From: Candidatus Aenigmatarchaeota archaeon
Lineage (GTDB): Archaea; Aenigmatarchaeota; Aenigmatarchaeia; GW2011-AR5
Length of the DNA: 11,566 nucleotides
Direction of reading: 5' to 3'
NCBI GenBank assembly: GCA_016187365.1
Contig: JACPJX010000034.1
Location: forward strand, 1-11,566
Position 1 is the first letter of the stretch. Each line of letters begins with the position of its first letter. The notes under the pieces are model-generated. The model made no database searches, had not been told where the DNA came from, and saw only the letters and a program-made list of their open reading frames with translations. This document shows, piece after piece, positions 1-6,300 of this stretch. A program made the translations under genes and the position numbers.

Positions 1-163
1 CAAGCCGGCCCATACAGGAAAGGCTGGCGGGAAGATAATACGCACTATATTAATAGACATGGAAAAAGCCGGCCTCCTCAAGAAGGCCGACAAGCAGAAG
101 AAGGGCCGTATTGTGACATCTGAAGGCCAGAAATTCGTCGATAATATCCTTCGAAAAGCATAG
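1..163 (+). CDS. rps19e: Ribosomal protein S19e, C-terminal part (gene starts before the window)
   Basis: Reading from base 2, 53 codons run to a TAG at 161-163. S19e is a small-subunit protein of the archaeal/eukaryotic ribosome with a winged-helix-like fold. The visible part carries the typical end of the family: a Lys-Pro-x-His stretch, a Gly-Gly turn, then the helix IIRTILIDMEKAGLLKK, and a last beta/helix part with GRIVTSEGQKFVDNIL. The family normally ends at about this point, so only the N-terminal portion is missing. A small unknown gene follows after 26 bases and PDCD5 follows that, all on the same strand. This fits the common archaeal rps19e-pdcd5 pairing. Assignment is from recognised family sequence, not from a search. 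Confidence 0.88.
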   Translation, partial: KPAHTGKAGGKIIRTILIDMEKAGLLKKADKQKKGRIVTSEGQKFVDNILRKA

Positions 164-189
164 ATAATTGATTCTTTTGAAGTGATTCA

Positions 190-480
190 ATGCACCAGAA
201 AATAGGATTCATGGATGCTTACAAAACAGTTAGAGACATTGCATTGTTGGCTGATTATAGGGCAATAGACGAAGAAAAAAGAAGGCTGCACGAAAGAGCC
301 CATCTTCTCTGGGATTACCTGACTGAAGGCCACGACCCGGAAACTGCGTATGACAATATTCAAATGGTATTGAGTCATCCTATAATTTACGCAGGGACCA
401 TGGCAGGCTTTTTAAGGCACCCGATAAGAAGCTTCAAAGCTTTTGCCTATCCTGTGATGGACTCAAAATACGATGATTGA
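190..480 (+). CDS. Small hypothetical protein between rps19e and PDCD5
   Basis: A 96-residue protein I do not recognise. It is preceded by GTGAT (182-186), three bases before the ATG, the same spacing seen at other genes here. It begins 26 bases after rps19e, and its stop lies one base before the PDCD5 start, so it sits inside a tight same-strand operon; this is the main support for it being real. The sequence is mainly helical in character: a charged first half with DEEKRRLHERAHLLWDYL, then a hydrophobic segment around residues 63-73 (HPIIYAGTMAGF), followed by a basic/aromatic end. One weak membrane segment is possible. By eye it is richer in A+T than the ribosomal genes around it, which may mean a separate origin. 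A start at the second Met (base 211) is possible. No function can be assigned. Confidence 0.7.
   Translation: MHQKIGFMDAYKTVRDIALLADYRAIDEEKRRLHERAHLLWDYLTEGHDPETAYDNIQMVLSHPIIYAGTMAGFLRHPIRSFKAFAYPVMDSKYDD
472..477 (+). promoter_or_regulatory. Ribosome binding motif that decides the PDCD5 start
   Basis: GATGAT lies four bases before the ATG at 482 and matches five of six bases of GGTGAT, the stretch complementary to the archaeal 16S 3' end. The same kind of motif at three to four bases precedes the genes at 190, 1208 and 9288. This favours 482 over the in-frame ATG at 473 as the PDCD5 start. Confidence 0.45.
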
Positions 481-481
481 C

Positions 482-811
482 ATGCCGACCGAAGAAGAGA
501 TAAAGAAGAAAATTCTTGAGCAGAGGATGCAGGAAATGATGGGCAGCCAGGCGGCGGCCATGCAGGAGCAGGCGCAGATGCAGCATGCCCTCGCCTCTAT
601 AATGTCGCGCATCCTCGACAAGAAGGGCAAGGAAAGGCTTTCCAACCTGAAGCTGGTGAAGCCGGATATGGCCATGCAGCTTGAGATATATCTTGCGCAA
701 CTCTACCAGGCCGGCCAGATACGCGGCGTGATAAGCGACGACCAGCTCGTCATGATACTGAAGAAGGTATCCGAGAAGCGCGACATACAGATAAAGAGGA
801 AAGGGAAGTAA
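482..811 (+). CDS. PDCD5-family DNA-binding protein
   Basis: A 109-residue homologue of archaeal PDCD5 (the MTH1615 type), a small basic three-helix-bundle protein linked to nucleic-acid binding and, in eukaryotes, to chaperonin regulation. The usual plan is visible: an N-terminal acidic/basic helix (EEEIKKKILEQRMQEMM), an Ala/Gln/Met-rich linker at about residues 20-38, the core ILDKKGKERLSNLKLVKP where family members read R-L-x-x-[IL]-[KR]-L-[VT]-[KR]-P, then the QIRGVISDDQLVMILKKV region and a basic C-terminal tail. Length is normal. ATG 473 in the same frame would add three residues, but the start at 482 has the better spaced pairing motif. The gene follows the unknown gene at 190 by one base and is convergent with the minus gene at 814. 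Position beside rps19e is the usual archaeal context. Confidence 0.9.
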   Translation: MPTEEEIKKKILEQRMQEMMGSQAAAMQEQAQMQHALASIMSRILDKKGKERLSNLKLVKPDMAMQLEIYLAQLYQAGQIRGVISDDQLVMILKKVSEKRDIQIKRKGK

Positions 812-813
812 TT

Positions 814-1140
814 CTATACATGGACAAAGCGTATCTGCCTGGGCTCAGGACTTTTATCTGTCTTTACTCTCATTTCATAAGGCTCGCTGCCACTTCTAAG
901 TTCCTTAACAACTTCAGACCCTGACGCGGCAATTTCTCTGAGCGAGCCGGTTTCTATATCCATGCCTGCATCGGAACGATATATAACAGACAATGGACCT
1001 AGACACTTGAACACGTAAACATCCCTGCCGCCATCAGGTCTGTTGTCAGACAGAGAGCCGGGCAAATCTGCCGGCCCTATGCTGCCGATTTTTGTCCATC
1101 TTCCATCTGGACTATAAGCTTCTATGCTTAATGTCGCCAT
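814..1140 (-). CDS. Small hypothetical protein inserted opposite the ribosomal cluster
   Basis: A 108-residue protein I do not recognise, read on the minus strand from ATG at 1140 to TAG at 814. An in-frame TTG nine bases upstream could extend it by three residues. Composition suggests a soluble, mostly beta protein: an opening strand (MATLSIEAYSPDG), Gly/Asp/Pro turns, one Cys in a hydrophobic stretch near residue 46 (YVFKCLGPLSVIYRSDAG), one short helix (EVVKELRSG), and a charged end. No signal peptide or membrane helix is seen. It converges on PDCD5 with two bases between stops and diverges from rpl39e, so it breaks the PDCD5-rpl39e neighbourhood with an opposite-strand unit. Support is the full-length open frame filling the gap almost exactly and an AT-rich promoter-like stretch ahead of it. 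Confidence 0.6.
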   Translation of the reverse strand: MATLSIEAYSPDGRWTKIGSIGPADLPGSLSDNRPDGGRDVYVFKCLGPLSVIYRSDAGMDIETGSLREIAASGSEVVKELRSGSEPYEMRVKTDKSPEPRQIRFVHV

Positions 1141-1170
1141 AAACCCCAAGCAAAGGATATTAATGAAGCC

Positions 1171-1178
1171 TTTTAATA
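1171..1178 (+). promoter_or_regulatory. Probable TATA box of rpl39e, perhaps used in both directions
   Basis: TTTTAATA is centred about 33 bases before the rpl39e ATG. A start of transcription about 25 bases downstream would leave a leader of roughly eight bases containing part or all of the GTGAT motif at 1199-1203. Read on the other strand the same element is TATTAAAA, about 35 bases before the minus gene's ATG at 1140, so it may serve that gene too. A second AT-rich element at 1157-1164 is an alternative for the minus gene. Confidence 0.45.
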
Positions 1179-1207
1179 TCTGTATTTTGAATCATATTGT
1201 GATAATC

Positions 1208-1372
1208 ATGGGATCGAGAAAGCCACTGGGAAAGAAGCTGAAGCTCATCGCGGCGCGGAGGCAGAGCGCCCCGAGATGGGCCGACATAAGGAAGTTCTCC
1301 CTGAAGAAGGCGCGCGCAAGGCGCATCCGCTCCGCGACAAAGCACTGGAGGCGCGGCAGGATAAAGGTCTGA
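1208..1372 (+). CDS. rpl39e: Ribosomal protein L39e
   Basis: A 54-residue, very basic protein of the large ribosomal subunit, whose extended chain lines part of the peptide exit tunnel near its outlet. Family marks are the opening MGSRKPLGKKLKLIAAR, a PRW motif at about residue 22, and the highly conserved end KHWRRGRIKV. Typical archaeal L39e is about 51 residues, so this copy is full length. GTGAT at 1199-1203 sits four bases before the ATG. rpl31e begins 19 bases downstream, and the two are almost always co-transcribed in archaea. Basic residues make up about 40 percent of the chain, as expected. Confidence 0.93.
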   Translation: MGSRKPLGKKLKLIAARRQSAPRWADIRKFSLKKARARRIRSATKHWRRGRIKV

Positions 1373-1391
1373 TTTGCAGGGTGTTTCAAAA

Positions 1392-1889
1392 ATGGCGGCG
1401 AAAAAGGAAAAAGCGGCTGAAGGCGAGAAGATATACACGATACCGCTCCGCGACGCGTACCGGAAGGCGCACAAGAAAAGGACGCCGCATGCGGTAAAGC
1501 TTATCGAGAAGTTTCTCAAGACTCATACAAAAGCGGACACCATAAAACTCGGCAGCCGCCTCAACGAGGAGATGTGGAGAAGAGGGATAGAGAAGCCCCC
1601 GCGGCGCGTCCGCGTCAAGGTCATTGTTTCCGAAAAAACAGCAAAAGCCGAGCTGATGGGCCACGATTACACCGAATTCAAGGCGGCGAAGAAGAAGGAG
1701 AAGAAGGACATAAAGGAGAAACTGATGGAAAGGATGAGCCAGAAGGCCGCGAAAAAAGAGGAACTTGAGAAACAGATAGAGGGAAAGAAAGAGAAACCCG
1801 AAGATGACAAAGTGGACAAGACGATAATAGAGAAGCAGATCGAAGAGGACAAGAAAGAGCGCATGGAAGAGAAGGCCGTGACAGTTTAG
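1392..1889 (+). CDS. rpl31e: Ribosomal protein L31e with a long charged C-terminal tail
   Basis: L31e is a large-subunit protein at the rim of the exit tunnel. Residues about 13-90 are the conserved domain: IYTIPLRDAYRKAHKKRTPHA, the helix AVKLIEKFLKTH, the LNEEMWRRGIEKPPRRVRVK block, and a final strand. The ATG at 1392 is chosen because it is preceded by GGTG at 1380-1383 and starts just before the domain; an in-frame TTG at 1374 would add six residues. The family is normally 80-100 residues, but this protein has 165. Residues 91-165 are a Lys/Glu-rich, probably helical or coiled-coil tail (for example AAKKKEKKDIKEKLMERM). The gene is convergent with the membrane gene that ends at 1899. aIF6, its usual downstream neighbour, is not here but at 11151. 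Confidence 0.93.
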   Translation: MAAKKEKAAEGEKIYTIPLRDAYRKAHKKRTPHAVKLIEKFLKTHTKADTIKLGSRLNEEMWRRGIEKPPRRVRVKVIVSEKTAKAELMGHDYTEFKAAKKKEKKDIKEKLMERMSQKAAKKEELEKQIEGKKEKPEDDKVDKTIIEKQIEEDKKERMEEKAVTV

Positions 1890-1898
1890 ACGTGATAA

Positions 1899-2576
1899 TT
1901 AACGCTTTCTAGGAAACGCCATAACCAGAAGCCTTGCCGCAAGAACAAGGATTATTGCAAGGGCCGCAATCAAGCTTATCGGGAGCATTCCCGCAGGCCA
2001 GCCTGATGCATCAAGCCATCCTTTCCATCCCATCGCGGTTACATGGAGAAGGACGAGCGCAAACGCAATATACCCCAGGCGCTGGACAAACAGCCACTGC
2101 CTCGGGTGCACCCCTTTCTCGACGGAAGGGAGCGAAGTCACAGCAACGGCGGAGAAGATGAATATCGAGAGCACGCCGAAAAGCATCGAAAGCTCGCCCG
2201 AAAACGTCAGCTTCCCTGCCTCGGTGAAGAACCTCGGGTAGTACGAGGGGCTGAACAGCAGAAGGGAGATGACGCCGTGCATGGCGGCAACGCCGAACCC
2301 CAGAACGCCGAAATACTTCCGGAGATAAAGCCCATGCGCGAATTTTCTCTGATTGAACCTGGCAAGCGGGCCCATAATAAAGGAGATGCCTATCAGCACC
2401 ACAGATGCCAGGGCAAAGGCCTTGTTCGAGACGTAGAGCGGTATCTGGTCGGCCGGAACGCCTTTCATCACGTTGTACCTGAGCACGGCATAGCCGAATG
2501 CGACAAGGAAGATTATGAGGAATGAGACAAGCGCCCATTTCCATCCCTGCTTTCTCGAGGCATGCCTGTTTTTCAT
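1899..2576 (-). CDS. Ferric-reductase-like (MsrQ-like) haem membrane protein
   Basis: A 225-residue integral membrane protein. Six hydrophobic helices are visible at about residues 13-33, 52-70, 88-108, 128-148, 163-183 and 195-217, the layout of the ferric-reductase transmembrane domain family that includes MsrQ. Members bind b-type haem and move electrons across the membrane. Candidate haem ligands are His100 in LRKYFGVLGFGVAAMHG and His178 in VQRLGYIAFALVLLHV; His81 and His157 lie near helix ends. MsrQ usually has a Leu-His-x-Leu pair where this protein reads VQRLGY, so one usual His is Gln165. MsrQ's molybdopterin partner MsrP is not in the window, so the electron acceptor is unknown. The gene diverges from ribK. 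A minus-strand TATA-like TTTATTA at 2601-2607 would give a leader of only a few bases. Confidence 0.75.
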   Translation of the reverse strand: MKNRHASRKQGWKWALVSFLIIFLVAFGYAVLRYNVMKGVPADQIPLYVSNKAFALASVVLIGISFIMGPLARFNQRKFAHGLYLRKYFGVLGFGVAAMHGVISLLLFSPSYYPRFFTEAGKLTFSGELSMLFGVLSIFIFSAVAVTSLPSVEKGVHPRQWLFVQRLGYIAFALVLLHVTAMGWKGWLDASGWPAGMLPISLIAALAIILVLAARLLVMAFPRKR

Positions 2577-2659
2577 CCAAATATTTAATGGATCCGTGGA
2601 TAATAAAGGCTGGTTTTAGCGATTTTTGTTTTTCGCAAAATTTCCCGCCTGTTTTTTAT

Positions 2660-2711
2660 TGCTTCGCACAACGCTCTCTGCTTTAGAAGGGAGATAAATA
2701 TTGTGCGAGCA
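2660..2711. promoter_or_regulatory. Nested inverted repeat upstream of ribK
   Basis: The outer arms TGCTTCGCACAA (2660-2671) and TTGTGCGAGCA (2701-2711) pair over 11 base pairs with one bulged T. Inside them CTCTCT (2674-2679) pairs with AGGGAG (2688-2693), one pair being a G-T wobble, leaving an 8-base loop. It could be a folded RNA or a DNA operator. It is not in the ribK message if ribK is leaderless, as its TATA box suggests. Confidence 0.45.
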
Positions 2712-2718
2712 GTAAATA

Positions 2719-2738
2719 CATCCGGCTGAAGCCGGATG
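2719..2738. promoter_or_regulatory. Perfect 8-bp palindromic hairpin abutting the ribK TATA box
   Basis: CATCCGGC (2719-2726) and GCCGGATG (2731-2738) are perfect complements around a TGAA loop. The right arm ends three bases before the TATA box, where the BRE normally lies, so a protein bound here could block TFB/TBP. It is a candidate operator for ribK or for the divergent gene. Confidence 0.5.
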
Positions 2739-2741
2739 ATA

Positions 2742-2747
2742 TTTATA
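2742..2747 (+). promoter_or_regulatory. TATA box of ribK (leaderless start)
   Basis: TTTATA is centred 25 bases before the ATG at 2769, the usual archaeal TATA-to-transcription-start distance. This suggests that transcription and translation start at the same base. It is the main reason for choosing ATG 2769, with no ribosome binding motif required. Confidence 0.6.
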
Positions 2748-2768
2748 CACAGGAATGCAATACTTATC

Positions 2769-3257
2769 ATGATACTCCGCGGCAGGATTGTTGCGGGGCC
2801 GATGCGCGGCGAGGGGCTTGTCGAGCATTTCCATTACAGGATTGTCCACGCGCTCGGCTTCGAGCCGTACAAGGGCACGCTCGACGTGAAGATAGACGGG
2901 AAGTTCCACATAGAAGATTACGCGACAAAGGTCATAGACCACGTCCTCCTTGACGGCAGGACGATGACAGACGCGTACCTCTGCCCCGCGACCGTGCGAA
3001 AAGGCGACAAACATGTGAAGGCGTGGATAATAAGGAAGCCTAAGGACATCCACGGCAAGGACATGCTTGAAATCCTGTCGAAAGAACGCATAAAGGACGA
3101 GCTCGGCCTTGCGGACGGCGACATGGTGGAAATCGACATACAGCATGCAAAGGTGAAGAAGAGCGACCGCAGGAGGCATCTTGCGATGAGATTCCGCCGG
3201 AAGAAGCAGGACATACCGCACCTCCTTTCGGGCGACACGACGCTGATGAAGAGGTAG
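2769..3257 (+). CDS. ribK: CTP-dependent riboflavin kinase (archaeal DUF120 type)
   Basis: A 162-residue protein of the archaeal riboflavin kinase family, which makes FMN from riboflavin using CTP rather than ATP (characterised as MJ0056) in a small cradle-loop beta-barrel. Family signatures are the opening GRIVAG with GEG at residues 14-16, the core ALGFEPYKGTLDVKI at residues 28-42, a middle strand pair ending in YLCPATV, and LGLADGDMVEIDI at 112-124. The canonical metal-binding TLN reads TLD here. The core matches the usual length of about 130-136 residues; a further 35 or so residues (about 128-162) are strongly basic (KSDRRRHLAMRFRRKK). The wHTH fused to RibK in some archaea is absent. 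A hairpin and T-run follow the stop, suggesting it is transcribed alone. Confidence 0.85.
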   Translation: MILRGRIVAGPMRGEGLVEHFHYRIVHALGFEPYKGTLDVKIDGKFHIEDYATKVIDHVLLDGRTMTDAYLCPATVRKGDKHVKAWIIRKPKDIHGKDMLEILSKERIKDELGLADGDMVEIDIQHAKVKKSDRRRHLAMRFRRKKQDIPHLLSGDTTLMKR

Positions 3258-3274
3258 GTTTTCATCCCGGAAGA

Positions 3275-3322
3275 GCAGGAAAGCGCGTAATGCCAGCGTG
3301 ATTCCCTGCAAAACTTTTATTT
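3275..3322 (+). terminator. Probable terminator after ribK
   Basis: GCAGGAA (3275-3281) pairs with TTCCCTGC (3302-3309) with one bulged C. An inner GCGC/GCGT pairing (3283-3286 with 3296-3299) extends it. The T-rich CTTTTATTT follows at 3314-3322. The position between the ribK stop and the next promoter fits a terminator, although many archaeal terminators need only the T-run. Confidence 0.45.
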
Positions 3323-3336
3323 ACGGATAAAATAAA

Positions 3337-3345
3337 TTTTATATA
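3337..3345 (+). promoter_or_regulatory. TATA box of the surface-protein operon
   Basis: TTTTATATA is centred near 3341, predicting transcription from about 3366 and a leader of about 17 bases before the ATG at 3383. AGGGAT (3374-3379), one mismatch from a GTGAT-type pairing motif, sits three bases before that ATG. It is the strongest TATA match in the window, as expected for an abundantly made envelope protein. Confidence 0.6.
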
Positions 3346-3382
3346 GTGCCCTCCTCCATATTTGAAGTAGTGAAGGGATTGG

Positions 3383-6300
3383 ATGAGAAGAAATTTTGTC
3401 ATGTTTATCCTGATGATTTCACTATTCGTTTCGTTCTCATACGCCTCGACCATCTACGACATCCAGGCACTGACAGCGAAATCAGCCTATAACACAAATG
3501 AAACGGTTATTATTTACGGGTACCTGATCAACATAACCTCAAATTCAACTGCAAACACGTCGTCTTATGTCCAGAATGCGACGATTTCCGTATATATGCT
3601 GAATTCCACCAACCATACATTAAGCACCTACACCCTGTACACGAACAACAACGGATCGTTTTATTCGAACAGCTCGCTTTACCTCACAAACACCACAACA
3701 ATTACCGCGCCCGGCTCAACAGGAGACTATACAATTGCCGTGAATTATACCGGTACTTCAAACACGACGTGGTCCTCGCGCCTTCCCATCCGGGTGATGA
3801 GCAAGCAGGTCGATGAGATTACAATAAAGGCGAACAAGGCGTCTTTCTACGCCTCAGAATTGATGTCCCTCACCATAAGAGCCGTCCAGACGAACGGCGA
3901 CAATACCATAGGCATAATTAACGTGCCGATAAACGGCTCCATGAGGCGGTACAATGACAGCTCCCTGCTGTCGACATTCAACTGCACTACGGACAGCGAC
4001 GGGAAGTGCTACGCAACGCTTACGGCGCCAGCGGCCGCCGGAAAGTACCTCATAGAGGCGAACAATTTCATAGGATACATGGGATTCAGCGTCGTCCCTT
4101 TTGACGTTGACCTGTATGTCAAGGACAGCACGGGAAAGAACTACAAAAATGTTTTCAGGACAGGCGAGCCCGGCCTTGTCGAGGTGAGGGTAAGCTACAA
4201 TTCCACAAATCCAACGGGCGCTTTCAATGCGTCCGGCGGCATAATGAACCTGACCGGCGGCGTGAAACAGAACATGACTTCCGTGCTCCTGAACATCACA
4301 AACGGCTTTGTGAATTCCCTCTCCTTCACCATAGACAACACGTTCTCGGCAGGCTCTGTGTACACCGCGAATATATCGGTCTCGGACGGGACCAATTCCG
4401 TCACGAAAACGGTCTCATTCGAGGTGAGGGACTGGACGTTCACATTCGCGAAAAGAAAATCAAATTCAGGCTTTGAATACGGCTATACGGTTTTCCCGAA
4501 CACCACAATGTTCTTCCAGCTCTTCCCCACAGAGCGCGAGAACGGCACCCTCATAAAAAATCTCACGGGCGACAACACAACGATCGCATTAAAGAATTCG
4601 CTTGGCATACAGCTGTCAAACACGAGCATATCTTATAACGCAAGCTGCGGCTCCATTGACTGCTATGACTTCAACCTGACATCGCCTGTCACAGTAGACA
4701 ACTATATAGTCTCGGTTGTGGTGAACTACAGCGGCGTGGTCATTGTCCAGGACAGGACAGTCAAGATCACCGACACGCTGGCTTCCATATTTTCCGCTGA
4801 CTCTGAAGGGCTGATAAAAGAGCTGTTCGGCCCGACAGAATACATATACGTCAAGGTTTCCGCCAAGAACAAGACGTCGTCCGTCAACGTAACAGACGTC
4901 AATTTCAGCACCCTCGTATATGAAAACGGCACCGTGATCACCTACTCGATGGCTTCAGGAAATTTGACAAACATCAGCGACAGCACGTTTGAATGGGTAT
5001 GGAACTCCTCGTCATCGCTGCTCCGTCTCGACCCGCCGCAGACGGGCGGGATATACGTGCTTGAGATGTACACCAACAACAGGTCCGCATACGCGACGAC
5101 TAAATTCGCCATAAACCCATACGACATATGCTCACAGGCAAAGGCAACCTCGGATACAAGCACAGTGGATTACTGGTGGCAGTTCAGGACAACGGACACG
5201 ATCTATTTCCAGATAACAGTCAACGAAGCCCAGAACCCCTCGGGAAAAATCCTTAACACTACGGCCGCGGTGAACGGGACTTACGGCATCGGGACAGCGT
5301 GCTCGTTTGACACGACAAAGAAACAGGCGGCAAACAACCTTACAATTACGGTGGAAAAGGTTCTCAATACATACGGCAACAAGGAGGAGTCGATGAATGC
5401 CACAGCCTCCATATGCCAGTCTACCGACAACAGCGGCGGCTATCTTTGCACCGTGAAGGCTGACGACAACAAATGGGACGGCGGGAACCATGTCGTGTTT
5501 TTCAAGGCAACCGACCCGCTAAGGAACACGACAGACAGGGGATTAGGGTTCTTCGATGCAAGGGCTTTTTACATCTATGGATGGGCGAACAGCTGGTATA
5601 ACAAAAACGATGCCAACATATCGCTGAATGTAAGGCTCTACGAAGCAGGAAGCGGGTGGTGGAACAGCGGAACAGGCTTGTCGGGCTCCATGACCATTGA
5701 GAAGATAAACAATTACGGCTCGTTCGGGGAATGGATATGGCCTCCGGTCCAGTACCCTTACAACACATCGGGGCTGAATGCAACCGCCATAACAACCGGC
5801 ACAGGCACCATGACAGTGCCCGTGAACAAGACAAATGACGGCTCATGGAAGTCAGGGCAGTACGGCGTTGTCGTGAAGGCAACCGTCAACGGAGAAACGG
5901 ATTACGGCGAATTGTGGTTCAGCGTAAGGAAATGGGATGCCTACGGGACACCCGTGGAAATTTCAGGAAACAATTACGTCTACAAGAATTCATTCAACAG
6001 CAGGGAGAACGTGAGCCTTTATGTCAGGCTCTATGATGCAGGAAGCTGGTCCGACAGCGGCGGCACTACCATCGGCAACGTCACATTAAGGGTGAAAACA
6101 GTCAACGACTATTCAAAATGGCCCGCGTCGGAAATCTCGTCCGGCACCTACAACAGCACGGTCGCTTCCGTGAACAAGTCAAGCCCGTGGTATTCAGACT
6201 CCAACGCAGCCCAGAATTATCCTAATCACGTCATCAATATTTCAAAGGCGGGCCAGTGGGATTCGGGCTGGTATAGCGTTGTCATCGACATCAACGGCAC

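Larger units (their letters stand above)
2577..2768. other. Divergent intergenic region between the membrane gene and ribK
   Basis: 192 bases without a convincing gene, richer in A+T than the genes. It holds a minus-strand TATA-like element (2601-2607), T-runs at 2625-2636 and 2651-2659, a nested hairpin at 2660-2711, an 8-base-pair hairpin at 2719-2738, and the ribK TATA box at 2742-2747. Short open frames across it overlap these elements and lack family features. Confidence 0.6.

Noticed and set aside
1160..1519. Minus-strand open frame across rpl39e and rpl31e
   Set aside because: Antisense shadow of two certain ribosomal protein genes.
2011..2580. Overlapping 160-190-codon frames within the membrane haem gene on both strands
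   Set aside because: Arg/Cys/His-rich out-of-frame readings; the six-helix frame is clearly the coding one.
2660..2738. tRNA or C/D-box RNA
   Set aside because: No T-arm sequence, no 7-base anticodon loop, and no proper C and D boxes.
2660..2768. FMN riboswitch before ribK
   Set aside because: None of the conserved FMN-riboswitch sequence is seen, and the TATA spacing indicates that ribK has no leader.
2616..3311. 231-codon open frame antisense to ribK
   Set aside because: It lies over the well recognised ribK frame and the hairpin region, and its composition is that of a reverse-strand shadow.
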